Assembly: GCF_000153105.1 (NCBI RefSeq)
Contig: NZ_CH672376.1
Span: forward strand, 454,711 to 518,710
From: Blastopirellula marina DSM 3645
GTDB taxonomy: Bacteria > Planctomycetota > Planctomycetia > Pirellulales > Pirellulaceae
DNA length: 64,000 nucleotides
Reading direction: 5' to 3'
Made by a program: the position numbers and the translations under genes. The notes under the pieces are model-generated. The model made no database searches. It saw only the letters and a list, made by a program, of their open reading frames with translations, and had not been told where the DNA came from. Of the stretch, positions 24,950-37,293 are shown piece by piece (the stretch's first letter is position 1; each line of letters opens with the position of its first letter).

Positions 24950-27226
24950 GTGCTCGCTAGATTGATTGAATTGCTTGTTCGGTTTCGTGTCGCGACGCTC
25001 ATTTTGGGCGTCTGTCTGCTGGGGGTCTCGCTGGTCATCGGGCAATCGCTTCATTTTGATCGCTCGATCGACAACATGTTCGCTCCCGGCGATCGGCTGC
25101 TGACCCCCTATTTGAAACTGAAAGAGATCTTTGGCGGCAACGAAGTAATTTTGGCCGTTTATCCCGACCCGCAACTGTTTGCTGAAGACGGGGTCGGCAT
25201 CGATCGGCTGATCGCGATGCGTACCGAGATTACGGCGCTCGCCGGAGTTCGCGACGTTCTCTCGATCGATCGCCCGATCGGCCGCGACATCGTCAATTCT
25301 GACAACAATCGTGCGTTGAAGCTGCGTGACGCGTTTGTCGGACTGACGCACAACGCGGCTGGCGACATCGCGGCGCTGGTTTGTATTTTGATTCCTGAAT
25401 CGGAAGCCGGCGTCACTCGAACCGAAGTGATTGATCAAATTCGGAAGATCGTCGCGACGCAGCCCGGCGGCATGATCACCGGCGAACCGGTCATGGTGGT
25501 CGATGGATTTCGCTATGTCGAAGACGATGGGGCGCGTCTCGGCTGGGCGACGTCACTGCTGTTGGGTCTGGTGATCCTGGTCGCGTTTCGCAGCATCCGC
25601 TGGGTGATCGTCGCGATTGCGGTCGTGCAGTTGACGCTCTGGCTGACCCAGGCCAGTCTGGCCGTCAGCGGATTTCAATTGAGCATGGTCAGTTCGATGC
25701 TGACGGCGATTGTCACCGTGATCGGCGTTGCGACGGTGACGCACGTGCTGATTCGCTTTCGCGAGTTCCGCGCTGCGGGACTCGAAGCCGAGCCGGCCCT
25801 GATCGAAACCGGCAAGCTGCTCGCCGCGCCGATCTTTTGGGCTTGTGCGACCGACGCCGTCGGCTTTAGCGCCTTGATGGTCACCAAGGTCGGCCCGGTC
25901 CATGACTTTGGCGTGATGATGGCCGTCGGCGCTTTGATGGTGATCGTCAGCGTTTGCTTGTTGGTTCCCGGCATCATCTTGATCGGCAACTTTGGTGGAG
26001 ACGCAGGCCGAATCTGGGGTGAAGGGAAACTAGACGGTGGGCTCGATCTGACTATGCACTGGGTCAAGCGTCATCCGGTTTTGATCGCGGTGTTCTCGAT
26101 CATCATGCTCGGCGCCGCGATTGTCGGGTCGATCAATTTGGAAGTCGAAAGCGACTTTACCAAGAATTTTCGCGAAGGGGCGCCGATCGTCGTCGCCTAT
26201 GATTATGTCGAAGATAATCTGGGGGGCGCCGGCGTTTGGGACATTATGTTGCCGGCCCCCGAAACGATCGACTGGCCGTATATCAGCAAAGTGAATGCGC
26301 TCGAAGAACGGTTGCGCCAAGAGGCGCCCGAGCTGACGCAGACGCTAAGTCTGGCTGACGCGATCATGGCCGGTTCGCCGTTGCCGTTGGAAGCGATGCG
26401 TTTTGACTTTCTTCGTAACCGCGCAATCAAGATCGGGATGGGAGCCTTTCAAACCGAAATGCCCGGCATCTTGGCGGCCCTGCATGCCGAAGATCCTGAC
26501 AATCCGGGACAGTATTGGTTTCGCATCATGCTGCTGTCGCACGAACGACGTGACTCAAGCGACAAAAAAGAGCTGATCGCTAAAGTCGAACAGATCGCCA
26601 GCGAGTTCCAATATCCAGAAATTGCGACCGAAGGTTCTGCAGAAGCGGCGGCTGACGCGCCAGCCAAGCAAAAGCCGCAAGTGACCGGCTTCTTTGTGCT
26701 GCTGACGTTTTTGATTGATAGCCTGATCGCCGATCAATGGCGCGCCTTCTTGCTGGCGATCGGTGGGATCGCGCTGATGATGTTGGCGGCGCTGCGAGAC
26801 GTCCGGTACGCGCTGCTCGCCCTGGTTCCGAACGTCTTGCCGGTGTTGGTGGTGACGGGATGCATCGGCTTGTTTGGCGTAAAAATTAACATGGGCGCCG
26901 CGATGATCGCCGCCGTGTCGCTGGGACTATCGGTCGATTCCTCGCTGCACTACATCATCGGCTTTCAGCGGGCGCTGGCCAAAGGTTTAAACGTCTCTGC
27001 GGCGCTGACCGAAGTGCAGCAAAGCGTCGGCCGCGCGCTGATCTTCGCGACGATCGCGCTGATCCTGGGCTTTAGCGTGCTCTGCTTTAGCAACTTCATT
27101 CCGACGGTCTATTTTGGCGTACTAGTCAGTCTGACGATGCTGGGGGGACTGTTTGGAAATTTGATCTTGTTACCGCTGTTGTTGCGGTGGACGACTGGGG
27201 AGAAGTCGGAAATCGCAGCGGATTAA
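24950..27226 (+). CDS. RND-superfamily (MMPL/SSD) exporter
   Basis: 758 residues from GTG 24950; the open frame continues to 24752 but that part overlaps the divergent gene and is not protein-like. It has two halves, each with one transmembrane helix, a periplasmic domain and a bundle of five helices. The first half has a SSD-like block (about 205-350) and the second a matching one after LIDSLIADQWRAFLLAIGGI, with AAVSLGLSVDSSLHYIIGF, the conserved Asp/Ser-rich helix of proton-driven MMPL/HpnN-like proteins. It should move lipids or hydrophobic compounds. It is alone on its transcript as far as can be seen. Confidence 0.88.
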   Translation: MLARLIELLVRFRVATLILGVCLLGVSLVIGQSLHFDRSIDNMFAPGDRLLTPYLKLKEIFGGNEVILAVYPDPQLFAEDGVGIDRLIAMRTEITALAGVRDVLSIDRPIGRDIVNSDNNRALKLRDAFVGLTHNAAGDIAALVCILIPESEAGVTRTEVIDQIRKIVATQPGGMITGEPVMVVDGFRYVEDDGARLGWATSLLLGLVILVAFRSIRWVIVAIAVVQLTLWLTQASLAVSGFQLSMVSSMLTAIVTVIGVATVTHVLIRFREFRAAGLEAEPALIETGKLLAAPIFWACATDAVGFSALMVTKVGPVHDFGVMMAVGALMVIVSVCLLVPGIILIGNFGGDAGRIWGEGKLDGGLDLTMHWVKRHPVLIAVFSIIMLGAAIVGSINLEVESDFTKNFREGAPIVVAYDYVEDNLGGAGVWDIMLPAPETIDWPYISKVNALEERLRQEAPELTQTLSLADAIMAGSPLPLEAMRFDFLRNRAIKIGMGAFQTEMPGILAALHAEDPDNPGQYWFRIMLLSHERRDSSDKKELIAKVEQIASEFQYPEIATEGSAEAAADAPAKQKPQVTGFFVLLTFLIDSLIADQWRAFLLAIGGIALMMLAALRDVRYALLALVPNVLPVLVVTGCIGLFGVKINMGAAMIAAVSLGLSVDSSLHYIIGFQRALAKGLNVSAALTEVQQSVGRALIFATIALILGFSVLCFSNFIPTVYFGVLVSLTMLGGLFGNLILLPLLLRWTTGEKSEIAAD

Positions 27227-27320
27227 TGGTCATGAACACGAATCATCCCGTTGCCGTAGCCCAGCCCCGCTTCTATTCTGGAGAGATACCCAACACTCTC
27301 CGCTAGAAGCTTTCCACTCC

Positions 27321-28493
27321 ATGAAAATCGCCTACCTCGACTGTCCCAGCGGTATTGCTGGCGACATGACCTTGGCCGCTATGATGGATGCCGGCGTCCC
27401 TCTCCAATTGCTGCAAGAAGGGATCGCTTCGCTCGGTTTGCCTGGCGTTCGCTTGAGCGTCGAAGAAGTCAAACGGCATGGCTTTCGCGCACTGCATCTG
27501 ACGGTCGAGCATGAGCCGGAACATGCGCATCGGCATTTGCATCATATTGATGCGATGATCGACGCGGGGCAGCTGTCGGCGGCGCAAAAGGAATTGGCCA
27601 AGCGGATCTTTTTGAAGGTCGGCGAAGCCGAAGCGAAGGTGCACGGTTCGACTTTGCAGAAGGTTCACTTTCACGAAGTCGGCGCGATTGACTCGATCGC
27701 CGATATTGTGGGCGCCGCGATCGGCTGGGACTATCTAGGAGTCGATCGGATCGTCTGCTCACCGGTGCCGACCGGGACCGGATATATCGAAATCGCCCAT
27801 GGTCGCTGCAGCGTTCCGGCGCCGGCGACGGCGGAAATCTTGAAAGGGATCCCGCTCGCCCAATCCGATGTGCCGTTTGAATTGACCACGCCGACCGGCG
27901 CGGCGATTGTCGCCACGGTGGTCGATCAGTTTGGGCCGTTGCCGGCGATGCAGATTGATCGGATCGGCTATGGCGCGGGAACCAAGGAGTTAAAATCGCA
28001 GGCCAACATCGTGCGGTTGATCCTCGGCGAAACGGCCGATCCGCTCGACAACGACCAGGTCTGGGTCGTCGAAACCAATTTGGATGATATCTCTGGCGAA
28101 GTGATCGGCCACGCGTCGAATTTGCTGCTAGAGAAGGGGGCGCTCGACGTTTACAGCACTTCGATCCAGATGAAGAAGAATCGCCCCGGCGTGCAGCTGA
28201 CGGTGCTGTGCGACGCCGCCGATCTGGCGAAGATGGAGCGAATTCTCTTTCGTGAGACCGGCACATTGGGGGTGCGGCGGTTTCCAGTCAGTCGCCACAA
28301 ACTGGTTCGCCGCGAGCATGCGGTCGAGACGGCCTTTGGCGTGGTCGCCGGAAAATTGGCTTGGATCGAAGGGGGCCCGGCCAGTTTTTCGCCGGAATAT
28401 GAGGCCTGTCGCGTGTTGGCGACGCAGCACGACAAGCCGCTCCGGGAAATATATGACGCCGCCCAGGCCGCATTCGACCCAAATTCGCTTTGA
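27321..28493 (+). CDS. larC: LarC, nickel insertion enzyme for the nickel-pincer nucleotide cofactor
   Basis: 390 residues, covering the whole LarC (formerly DUF111) family in one frame. It opens IAYLDCPSGIAGDMTLAAM, has a His-rich stretch HEPEHAHRHLHHID (nickel-binding candidate), HFHEVGAIDSIADIVGAA, and ELTTPTGAAIVA; the C-terminal part (AQANIVRLILGE, then NLDDISGEV) is the region that in Lactobacillus plantarum is reached by a ribosomal frameshift. LarC inserts Ni into the pincer cofactor of lactate racemase-like enzymes. LarA, LarB and LarE are not in the window. Confidence 0.92.
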   Translation: MKIAYLDCPSGIAGDMTLAAMMDAGVPLQLLQEGIASLGLPGVRLSVEEVKRHGFRALHLTVEHEPEHAHRHLHHIDAMIDAGQLSAAQKELAKRIFLKVGEAEAKVHGSTLQKVHFHEVGAIDSIADIVGAAIGWDYLGVDRIVCSPVPTGTGYIEIAHGRCSVPAPATAEILKGIPLAQSDVPFELTTPTGAAIVATVVDQFGPLPAMQIDRIGYGAGTKELKSQANIVRLILGETADPLDNDQVWVVETNLDDISGEVIGHASNLLLEKGALDVYSTSIQMKKNRPGVQLTVLCDAADLAKMERILFRETGTLGVRRFPVSRHKLVRREHAVETAFGVVAGKLAWIEGGPASFSPEYEACRVLATQHDKPLREIYDAAQAAFDPNSL

Positions 28494-28571
28494 GCCCAGC
28501 GGCGAATCAACGTAAGATACGGCGAGACTTTTCCCTGCTCGCCGTTTTTTCTGCGCATAGGCGATCTTCCA

Positions 28572-29147
28572 ATGGACTGGATTCGCGAACAACTGCCGTA
28601 CCTCGCCTTCTTCGGCGGCCTGGTCTTATTGACCTGGGTCATGCTCCGCCGCGTTTGGACTCGGCAACGCAAAACCAAGAAGGAAACGTCCAACGCACCG
28701 CTTGTGCATGTGCCCCACTCGACAGATCGCCCATTCACGATGAGCGGCGGTCCCAACGACTTGCAGCGCTGGCAGTCGGAGATGCTGACCATCACGCGGC
28801 AATTTCAGGCCGAACTCAACACGAAGATCCACTATCTGCAACAAGCGATGACGTTGGCCCAGGAAGACGCACAGCGCCTTCAGGCGTTGTTGGACGCCGC
28901 CAAACAGCAGGGAATCGACGTTACCAGCCCAGCGATCGATCCGTTGCAACAAGCGATGGAAGTCGCGGCGCGGTTTGACGCCGATGCGGCGCCAGACTTT
29001 GGCGTAGTTACCGAGACGTTGTGCGATGCGAAAAAGAAAAACGAGTTGTACGCGCTTTCGGACGAAGGCAAGTCGGTCGAAGAGATCGCCGCCGCCATGG
29101 AGATGGACCTGGTCGCGGTCGAGATGGTGCTTAGCATGCGCGGCTAA
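28572..29147 (+). CDS. Membrane-anchored coiled-coil protein with HTH-like C-terminus
   Basis: 191 residues. One transmembrane helix at about 9-26 (LAFFGGLVLLTWVMLRRVW), a Lys/Arg-rich junction, a coiled coil (about 62-115), then a C-terminal segment LYALSDEGKSVEEIAAAMEM that looks like a helix-turn-helix of the kind found in DUF6115/DUF2802 proteins. The function of such proteins is unknown. It starts 78 nt after larC and may be cotranscribed. Confidence 0.7.
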   Translation: MDWIREQLPYLAFFGGLVLLTWVMLRRVWTRQRKTKKETSNAPLVHVPHSTDRPFTMSGGPNDLQRWQSEMLTITRQFQAELNTKIHYLQQAMTLAQEDAQRLQALLDAAKQQGIDVTSPAIDPLQQAMEVAARFDADAAPDFGVVTETLCDAKKKNELYALSDEGKSVEEIAAAMEMDLVAVEMVLSMRG

Positions 29148-29357
29148 GTTCGCCAGCCGAGCAGGAGACCCGACAGGGAGTATTGCGAGTACTTCCCAAG
29201 GTTTCCCGACGCCTATGCGAAGATCGACACCGGGCTCGATCGCGTAAATGCCTTTTCACTCCTACCTGATCGACAGCGGCGTCTCTTGCGGCGGGTGTTT
29301 GGTCTTTGACGGCGCGGAACATGCATTCGGCGGCCAGTCGCGACGCGCGGCGAAACG

Positions 29358-31895
<2,538 letters not shown>

Positions 31896-32184
31896 ACGGA
31901 ATACGTGCAGAGGTACGTAGAACTCCAATCGCGATATCGGCTTCCGCAAACTTACGTCGCCATTTTGCGAGCATTGCGGAATTCCGCGAGATTGCGGGCG
32001 AACCGAAATCACGAGCTAGTTTCGTTCGTTGGTCGCACGTCGGATGGAGCCGTTGTTGCGGCGGAACAATCAGTAAATGCGCTCTGTGCAGCTTATCCGG
32101 CCTCGAAGAAGATGCGCTGGCCTGACATTCCGGCCTTCGCTATGCGGCGTTTGGCGATGAATTGCTTGGTGTCGAATCGCCGAT

Positions 32185-33015
32185 TTAATCCACCACGCGC
32201 GGCGGCAAGTAAACCGTGAATTCGTTCTGTCGTTCGATGAGCACGTTATAGGGAGCCTGCTGCTCGGTTTCGTCGACCAACTTCATTCGCGAGAGCAATC
32301 CAAAAGACGCGGCCGCTAATCGGCCTGGCCGCACTTCCAATTGCTTGTGCCATACCTGGTAACGTCCTAAACGGCCATCGCGTCGATCGTAGAATCCGAT
32401 CAACGGATGGGTGAGCGTCACCAGCGCCGTGTCGAGATCGGGAAAACCGGGGAAGTCCAAAGCGGCGCTGGATGGGCTTGTTAGTTCGACGCTCGCCGGC
32501 GCCCAGTCTGATTTTGTCGACATTTGATAACGCGCATATCGCTGCGCGGTCTCGTCATACTCACAGTCAAAGCAAATCCGGCCTCGATGCCAGGGCATGT
32601 TCCAGATGTTGCGCGGCACGAAGATCGACCACGTATCGACGGTCGTTCCTAAAAACCAGACGCACTTTTCCCCGGTCTCGGTATCGACCACATAGATCCG
32701 ATAGTTGGTTTGCCCCATCGTAAAACGAGGAAACGGATAGACAGCCGAGGTAAAAACTTTATCGGTGAAGGGAACGACCGAGAGTAGCCCACAAGGCTGG
32801 CCATCCACAACGATCGCGTCAAGCGCAAACCGCGGATGTATCAGTCCCGCGAACCGCTCGATCGGCACAGCATAGGTAATGATCGAGAAATGCTCGAGCG
32901 TGCAAAGCGCGTCAATCCCGCGCGGCTGGGGACGATCGTAGAGAAAATCGGCCAGCGCTAGCGGCGCTTGCTGCGTGATCGTGGAATTGGTAAGGCGGTT
33001 TTCGGTCGTGGACAT
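32185..33015 (-). CDS. DUF2071 family protein
   Basis: 276 residues from ATG 33015, preceded by AAAGGAA. The sequence matches the DUF2071 (YqjF-like) pattern as I recall it: a beta-rich fold related to acetoacetate decarboxylase, with RFALDAIVVDGQPCGLLSVV, and NYRIYVVDTETGEKCVWFL. Soluble and cytoplasmic. The biochemical role of this family is not known. It stands 58 nt downstream of the DinB-like gene on the same strand, so all three minus-strand genes from 34887 to 32185 may form one transcript. Confidence 0.8.
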   Translation of the reverse strand: MSTTENRLTNSTITQQAPLALADFLYDRPQPRGIDALCTLEHFSIITYAVPIERFAGLIHPRFALDAIVVDGQPCGLLSVVPFTDKVFTSAVYPFPRFTMGQTNYRIYVVDTETGEKCVWFLGTTVDTWSIFVPRNIWNMPWHRGRICFDCEYDETAQRYARYQMSTKSDWAPASVELTSPSSAALDFPGFPDLDTALVTLTHPLIGFYDRRDGRLGRYQVWHKQLEVRPGRLAAASFGLLSRMKLVDETEQQAPYNVLIERQNEFTVYLPPRVVD

Positions 33016-33073
33016 CGCGGAGGTTCCTTTCTCCTCTCAACCGCAAGTAGATCGCCTTACATAACCGCGGACC

Positions 33074-33574
33074 CTACGCGATAATCTCACGTGACCAATA
33101 GACAAAGTCAGTCGCCGCCGGCTCGCCTCCCAGCATTTTTACCAGCATCGCGACTTGGCCGCGGTGATACCAACTATGGCCGAAGAGTTGCGTAACGACG
33201 TCGCCGATCATGCTGCGGCAAGGGCTGGCGTCGCTGCTAACGTATTCAAAGTATTCGCCCAGTTCGGCGTCCTCTTCCACGCTGCCGAGATAGCCTTCCC
33301 ATAGTTGATGCGATGCGGCCAACTCGGCCGCCAGCGTATCCAACGTCCAGTCGTCCGGAAAGAAGTTCGTGTGCATATCGAGCGCGCGTCCAAAACGGAC
33401 CATCCATTTGTGACGCGCTACCGCCAGGTGGGCCATGATGCGAATCGCTTTTTTAAACTCCGGCTCTTCCTGCTTTTCGACCGGAACCGCCGAGAGGGCC
33501 GCCAACGTCTTGGCATGCGCGTCTTGCTCATACTCGAGCCAGCGAACGTATTGATTAATCAAGATGCGCGACAT
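33074..33574 (-). CDS. DinB-like four-helix-bundle protein
   Basis: 166 residues from ATG 33574 (MSRILINQYVRWLEYEQDAH); the open frame extends to 33646 over the upstream gene and is not likely used. The three-His metal site of DinB/YfiT proteins is visible: a His in AHLAVARHKW and H-x3-H in FGHSWYHRGQV. Members bind a divalent metal and several are thiol-dependent transferases, but most have no known substrate. It begins 29 nt after the stop of the PQQ-propeller gene. Confidence 0.82.
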   Translation of the reverse strand: MSRILINQYVRWLEYEQDAHAKTLAALSAVPVEKQEEPEFKKAIRIMAHLAVARHKWMVRFGRALDMHTNFFPDDWTLDTLAAELAASHQLWEGYLGSVEEDAELGEYFEYVSSDASPCRSMIGDVVTQLFGHSWYHRGQVAMLVKMLGGEPAATDFVYWSREIIA

Positions 33575-33603
33575 CGATGGTTGGTTCCTCGATTGGTTTG
33601 GGC

Positions 33604-34887
33604 TTATCGACCGGCGAGACAATAGAGATGCGTCGAGGTTCGCCAATAGATCCGGCCGTCGACGATCACCGGGCTGGCGAACCCGGCGCCGGTCAGCTTG
33701 CCGGACGAAACCTGCTCAAATTTGGGACCCGTTTTCAAGACGAACATTTCCCCCGCTTCATTGGGAACATAAATCAGATCTCCGATCAATGTGGCGGAAG
33801 CGCTGAAGTCCCCTCCCAGGCGTTTCTTCCAATGTTCGTCGCCGGTCTCCGCGTCATAACAAACGGCGACTCCGTCATCTCCAAATGCATAGACGCAATC
33901 ACGATCGACCAAGAGAGACGGCACGTAAACCTTCTTTCGCTCTTGCCAGATCACATGCGACTGATCGAGTTGACCAGTTCCGTCTGCGCGGATCGCGATG
34001 ACAAAGTGATCCGGATATCCGCCGCTGGCGTAGACCGTGTCACCGACTACCTGCGGCGTATTGGCGATCGTATCTGCAAGTCCTTCAAAATACCAAATCA
34101 GCTCCCCGGTGTTCGGATCATAGCTGTCGAGACGATCTTGTCCGCATAAAACCAATTGAGCGCGGCCTGCGATTTGGGCGATCGTCGGAGTCCCATAGCT
34201 ATTGCCTTGCGGGCGCGAAGTTCGCCAGATGATCTCGCCGCTGCCGCGATCCAAGGCAGCGACAAAGCCAGAGCCGTCGCAGTCGGCCTGGATGATCAAT
34301 AGCGATTCATGGATCAGCGGCGAACTACCGTAGCCATGCTGACTGCGGAAGGGCCCGGCCTGCTTTTGCCACAAGATTTTTCCTTCCTGCGAGACGGCGC
34401 TTGCCCAGATTCCGTCATTCACCATAAACACGGTGTAGATATTGGTCCCATCGGTCGCCGGCGTCGCCGAAGCTTGGGAATTCTTCTGGTGCATATTCAT
34501 GAATTTCCCTTCATGCACCGGAATCGACCAAAGCTTGGCGCCGGTCGCGGCGTCAAACGCGAGCAGCGATTGGGTTTCCGCCGATTCGACCGCCGTGGTC
34601 AAAAAGAGTTTCTCGCCCACCAAGATCGGCGTCGAATGCCCGAGCCCGGGGATTTCGGCTTGCCAGAGGATCGCTTGTTCGTTGATCTCGGTCGGCGGAT
34701 TCGGCCCAACGGCATGATTGTCGTGCGCCAGTCCGCGCCACCAGGGCCAATCCGCGGCCGAAACCGTGATCGGCGGCGCTTGACTCTGCAACTCGCCGCT
34801 ATGGCGGACTTCCTGCACCGGCTCTGGGGGCGAACATGCCCAAGTGACCGGCAAAACGAAAGCGAGAAAGAGAAAATAATGTCGCAT
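33604..34887 (-). CDS. PQQ-like beta-propeller lipoprotein (BamB-like)
   Basis: 427 residues from ATG 34887 with lipobox-like FVLPVTWAC, so probably a lipoprotein. The mature part is a run of propeller blades with repeats of the form DAATGAKLWSIPV, DRGSGEIIWRT, DPNTGELIWYF and DAETGDEHWKK, the tryptophan-docking pattern of quinoprotein-like or BamB-like proteins. Planctomycetes have many such proteins; most lack PQQ and their roles are unknown. It is divergent from the TPR gene (35040), with about 150 nt between. Confidence 0.85.
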   Translation of the reverse strand: MRHYFLFLAFVLPVTWACSPPEPVQEVRHSGELQSQAPPITVSAADWPWWRGLAHDNHAVGPNPPTEINEQAILWQAEIPGLGHSTPILVGEKLFLTTAVESAETQSLLAFDAATGAKLWSIPVHEGKFMNMHQKNSQASATPATDGTNIYTVFMVNDGIWASAVSQEGKILWQKQAGPFRSQHGYGSSPLIHESLLIIQADCDGSGFVAALDRGSGEIIWRTSRPQGNSYGTPTIAQIAGRAQLVLCGQDRLDSYDPNTGELIWYFEGLADTIANTPQVVGDTVYASGGYPDHFVIAIRADGTGQLDQSHVIWQERKKVYVPSLLVDRDCVYAFGDDGVAVCYDAETGDEHWKKRLGGDFSASATLIGDLIYVPNEAGEMFVLKTGPKFEQVSSGKLTGAGFASPVIVDGRIYWRTSTHLYCLAGR

Positions 34888-35039
34888 TGGGGGATTCTCT
34901 GGACCGGAAGGGAACGCTCTCATCGTATCGAGAATTCGAATGTAAAGAAATCCGCGTGGCTTTGATCGCCCAACTCGGGCATAATGCGCAGGATAGAGCG
35001 TTTGTATGCCTGCATTCTGTATGGAGAGGAGTTCCGCTG

Positions 35040-36710
35040 ATGTTTTCGCAAACTCGCTGGATCACGCTGCTGGTGATGCTTGTAATCGCCGCGCCGCTGT
35101 GGGCCCAATCCGAAGGTCAAGCCGACCTCGACAAGGCGGTCGATCTCAAGCTGTCGGCCGAGTCGGTGGATGACTTAGAAAAAGTGATCACCCTCAGCGA
35201 GTCCGCTTTGGAAAAAGGCCTGACGGCCGATGACCAGGCGTTCGCCAAACAACTGTTGACGTCGGTGCTGTATCAACGCGCCCAAACGATCGCCGCCGGA
35301 ATTTTTGAACGCGAACCCCCGGTCGCCCAATGGAAAGAACTTCGCGACAAAGCGTTGGCCGACGCCAATCGAGCGCTCAAGGTCGACGCGAAGTTGGGGG
35401 ATATGCAATTGCTGAAATCGCGTCTGCTGATGTTGCCTGACGGCGACAAGGCCGAAGCGAAGAAAGCGCTGGACGCCGCGATCGAAAACTTAACCGAGGA
35501 TGATCAGCAGCTTTCCAAAGCGATCATGATGTCGGCCACGCTAGAAGAAGATCCGGCGCTGCAGATCGAAAAGCTGACCAAAGCGATCAAAACCGATCCG
35601 GACAATGTTGACGCGCTGAAGCTGCGCGGCGTGTTGTACATGCAGCAGGAGAACTTTGAGAAAGCTTCGGCCGACTTGAAGCAGGTGATGGAAAAGAATC
35701 CGAATGACGTCGCCGTGCTGCAAGCCTACGCCGATACGCTGGCCGGCATGAAGAAGTTTGACGAAGCGATTGCACTGCTCGACAAAACGGTCGCCGAGCA
35801 TCCCGGTTCGCCGGTCGGCTATCTGTTGCGAGCTCGTCTGAAAGTGCTGGCCGAAGATTCCGAAGGCGCCATCCAAGACTTGGATCAGGTCCTCGCGTTT
35901 ATTCCCCGTTCGATTCCGGCGTTAATGATGCGGGCCCGGCTCTACATTGACCTGGATCGCCCTGCCGACGCCGAGCAAGATCTCGATCGGATCTTGAGTA
36001 TCGAAGCGAACCTGCCCGACGCAATTATCCTGCGCAGCGTCGTCTTGACGCAGCAAGGGAAGTTTGATCAGGCGATCAAAGATTTAGAAACGCTGCTCCA
36101 ACGCGATCCGCAAAACGAATCGATCTTGATCCAGATCGGGATGATCTACAATTCGGATGGTCAGCCCCGCAAAGCGATTCAAATCTTCGACACCGTGTTG
36201 AAAAAATCGCCCGATAGTTGGCAAGCGTTAAGCGGACGCAGCAACGCCCAACTGTCGATCGGCGAACAGAAAGCGGCGATCGAAGGGTATGAGCAAGCGC
36301 TCAAGCTGCAACCGAAAGATGATCATATCTTGAACAACCTGGCCTGGGTCTTGGCGACCTCGCCGCAAGATGAGCTACGAAATGGACAACGCTCGCTGGA
36401 ACTGGCGAAGCAAGCCTGTGAAGTGACCAAGTACGAAGCTCCGCATATCCTCAGCACGCTGGCCGCCGCGCATGCGGAAGTTGGAGATTTTGACGAAGCG
36501 AAGAAGTGGGCGCAAAAGGCGGTCGATAAAGGAACCGATGAAGATATCATCGGGCACCTGAAAGAAGAGTTGGCCAGCTACGAGCAGAAAAAGCCCTGGC
36601 GTGAAAAGCAGGAGACGGAAGAGAAAGCCGTTGAAAAAGAAAAGCCTGCCGCCGCTGAGAAGAAAGAAGATGCGGCCGAGCCAAAGGCCGACAAGCAAGC
36701 GGGCGAGTAA
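35040..36710 (+). CDS. Secreted TPR-repeat protein
   Basis: 556 residues from ATG 35040, with GGAGAGGAG just upstream. Signal peptide to PLWAQ. About ten tetratricopeptide repeats follow (for example DPDNVDALKLRGVLYMQQEN, NPNDVAVLQAYADTLAGMKK, DPQNESILIQIGMIYNSDGQ), so it is a protein-binding scaffold in the periplasm. The last 45 residues are almost only Glu/Lys/Ala. The pterin dehydratase gene starts 38 nt after it and may share its transcript and terminator. Confidence 0.9.
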   Translation: MFSQTRWITLLVMLVIAAPLWAQSEGQADLDKAVDLKLSAESVDDLEKVITLSESALEKGLTADDQAFAKQLLTSVLYQRAQTIAAGIFEREPPVAQWKELRDKALADANRALKVDAKLGDMQLLKSRLLMLPDGDKAEAKKALDAAIENLTEDDQQLSKAIMMSATLEEDPALQIEKLTKAIKTDPDNVDALKLRGVLYMQQENFEKASADLKQVMEKNPNDVAVLQAYADTLAGMKKFDEAIALLDKTVAEHPGSPVGYLLRARLKVLAEDSEGAIQDLDQVLAFIPRSIPALMMRARLYIDLDRPADAEQDLDRILSIEANLPDAIILRSVVLTQQGKFDQAIKDLETLLQRDPQNESILIQIGMIYNSDGQPRKAIQIFDTVLKKSPDSWQALSGRSNAQLSIGEQKAAIEGYEQALKLQPKDDHILNNLAWVLATSPQDELRNGQRSLELAKQACEVTKYEAPHILSTLAAAHAEVGDFDEAKKWAQKAVDKGTDEDIIGHLKEELASYEQKKPWREKQETEEKAVEKEKPAAAEKKEDAAEPKADKQAGE

Positions 36711-36748
36711 CCACGAAACTCGAAGCAAGTGTCGGAAGGAGGCATGCG

Positions 36749-37108
36749 ATGGAAATTTTAGAATCGAATCAATTGGTTCAAAAAAAGTGCAAGCCATGCG
36801 AAGGAGGCGTGGAGCCTTGTTCGCTGAGCGAAGCCAACAGTCAACTGGCCCAACTCAACGGTTGGCAGTTAACCCATGATGGCCAGCGGATTCGCAAAAA
36901 CTGGACGGTGAAAAACTTTATGGCCGGCATGAAGTTTTTCAATCAAGTCGCCGAAATCGCCGAAGCGGACGGCCATCATCCCGATCTGCATATCGAAGGA
37001 TATCGCAACGTCTGGATCGAAATTTGGACGCATGCGATCGGCGGATTGAGCGAAAATGACTTCATTTTGGCGGCCAAAATTGACGAAGTGCCGGTCGAGT
37101 TGAAGTAA
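36749..37108 (+). CDS. phhB: Pterin-4a-carbinolamine dehydratase
   Basis: 119 residues from ATG 36749 with AAGGAGG 7 nt upstream. The active-site signature EADGHHPDL and the following YRNVWIEIWTHAIGGLSENDF are those of 4a-hydroxytetrahydrobiopterin dehydratase, which recycles the pterin cofactor after aromatic amino acid hydroxylation; some members instead moonlight in molybdopterin or folate metabolism. An N-terminal extension of about 20 residues holds a CxxC (KKCKPC) and another Cys, not usual for the family. No phenylalanine hydroxylase gene is in the window. Confidence 0.92.
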   Translation: MEILESNQLVQKKCKPCEGGVEPCSLSEANSQLAQLNGWQLTHDGQRIRKNWTVKNFMAGMKFFNQVAEIAEADGHHPDLHIEGYRNVWIEIWTHAIGGLSENDFILAAKIDEVPVELK

Positions 37109-37192
37109 ATAATCATCCGACCTGACGGACGAAAATAACGTAAGCTTCCCTAAGCGTACCGAGTCTTTGCGACTCGGCGGCGCCATAGGCTC

Positions 37193-37220
37193 AAGGAACG
37201 GCATTGCCGTTCCTTTTTTT
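37193..37220 (+). terminator. Rho-independent terminator after the pterin dehydratase gene
   Basis: AAGGAACGGCA-T-TGCCGTTCCTT is a perfect 11-bp inverted repeat and is followed by a run of T (CCTTTTTTT). It lies about 85 nt past the stop at 37108. It is one of the clearest intrinsic terminators in the window. Confidence 0.85.
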
Positions 37221-37293
37221 ATGGACGCAACTTTGTATTTTTCATCGCCCGTAGCGTGTTTTGAGGCTGGGCCTTTTCGAACCAAGCAAATAC

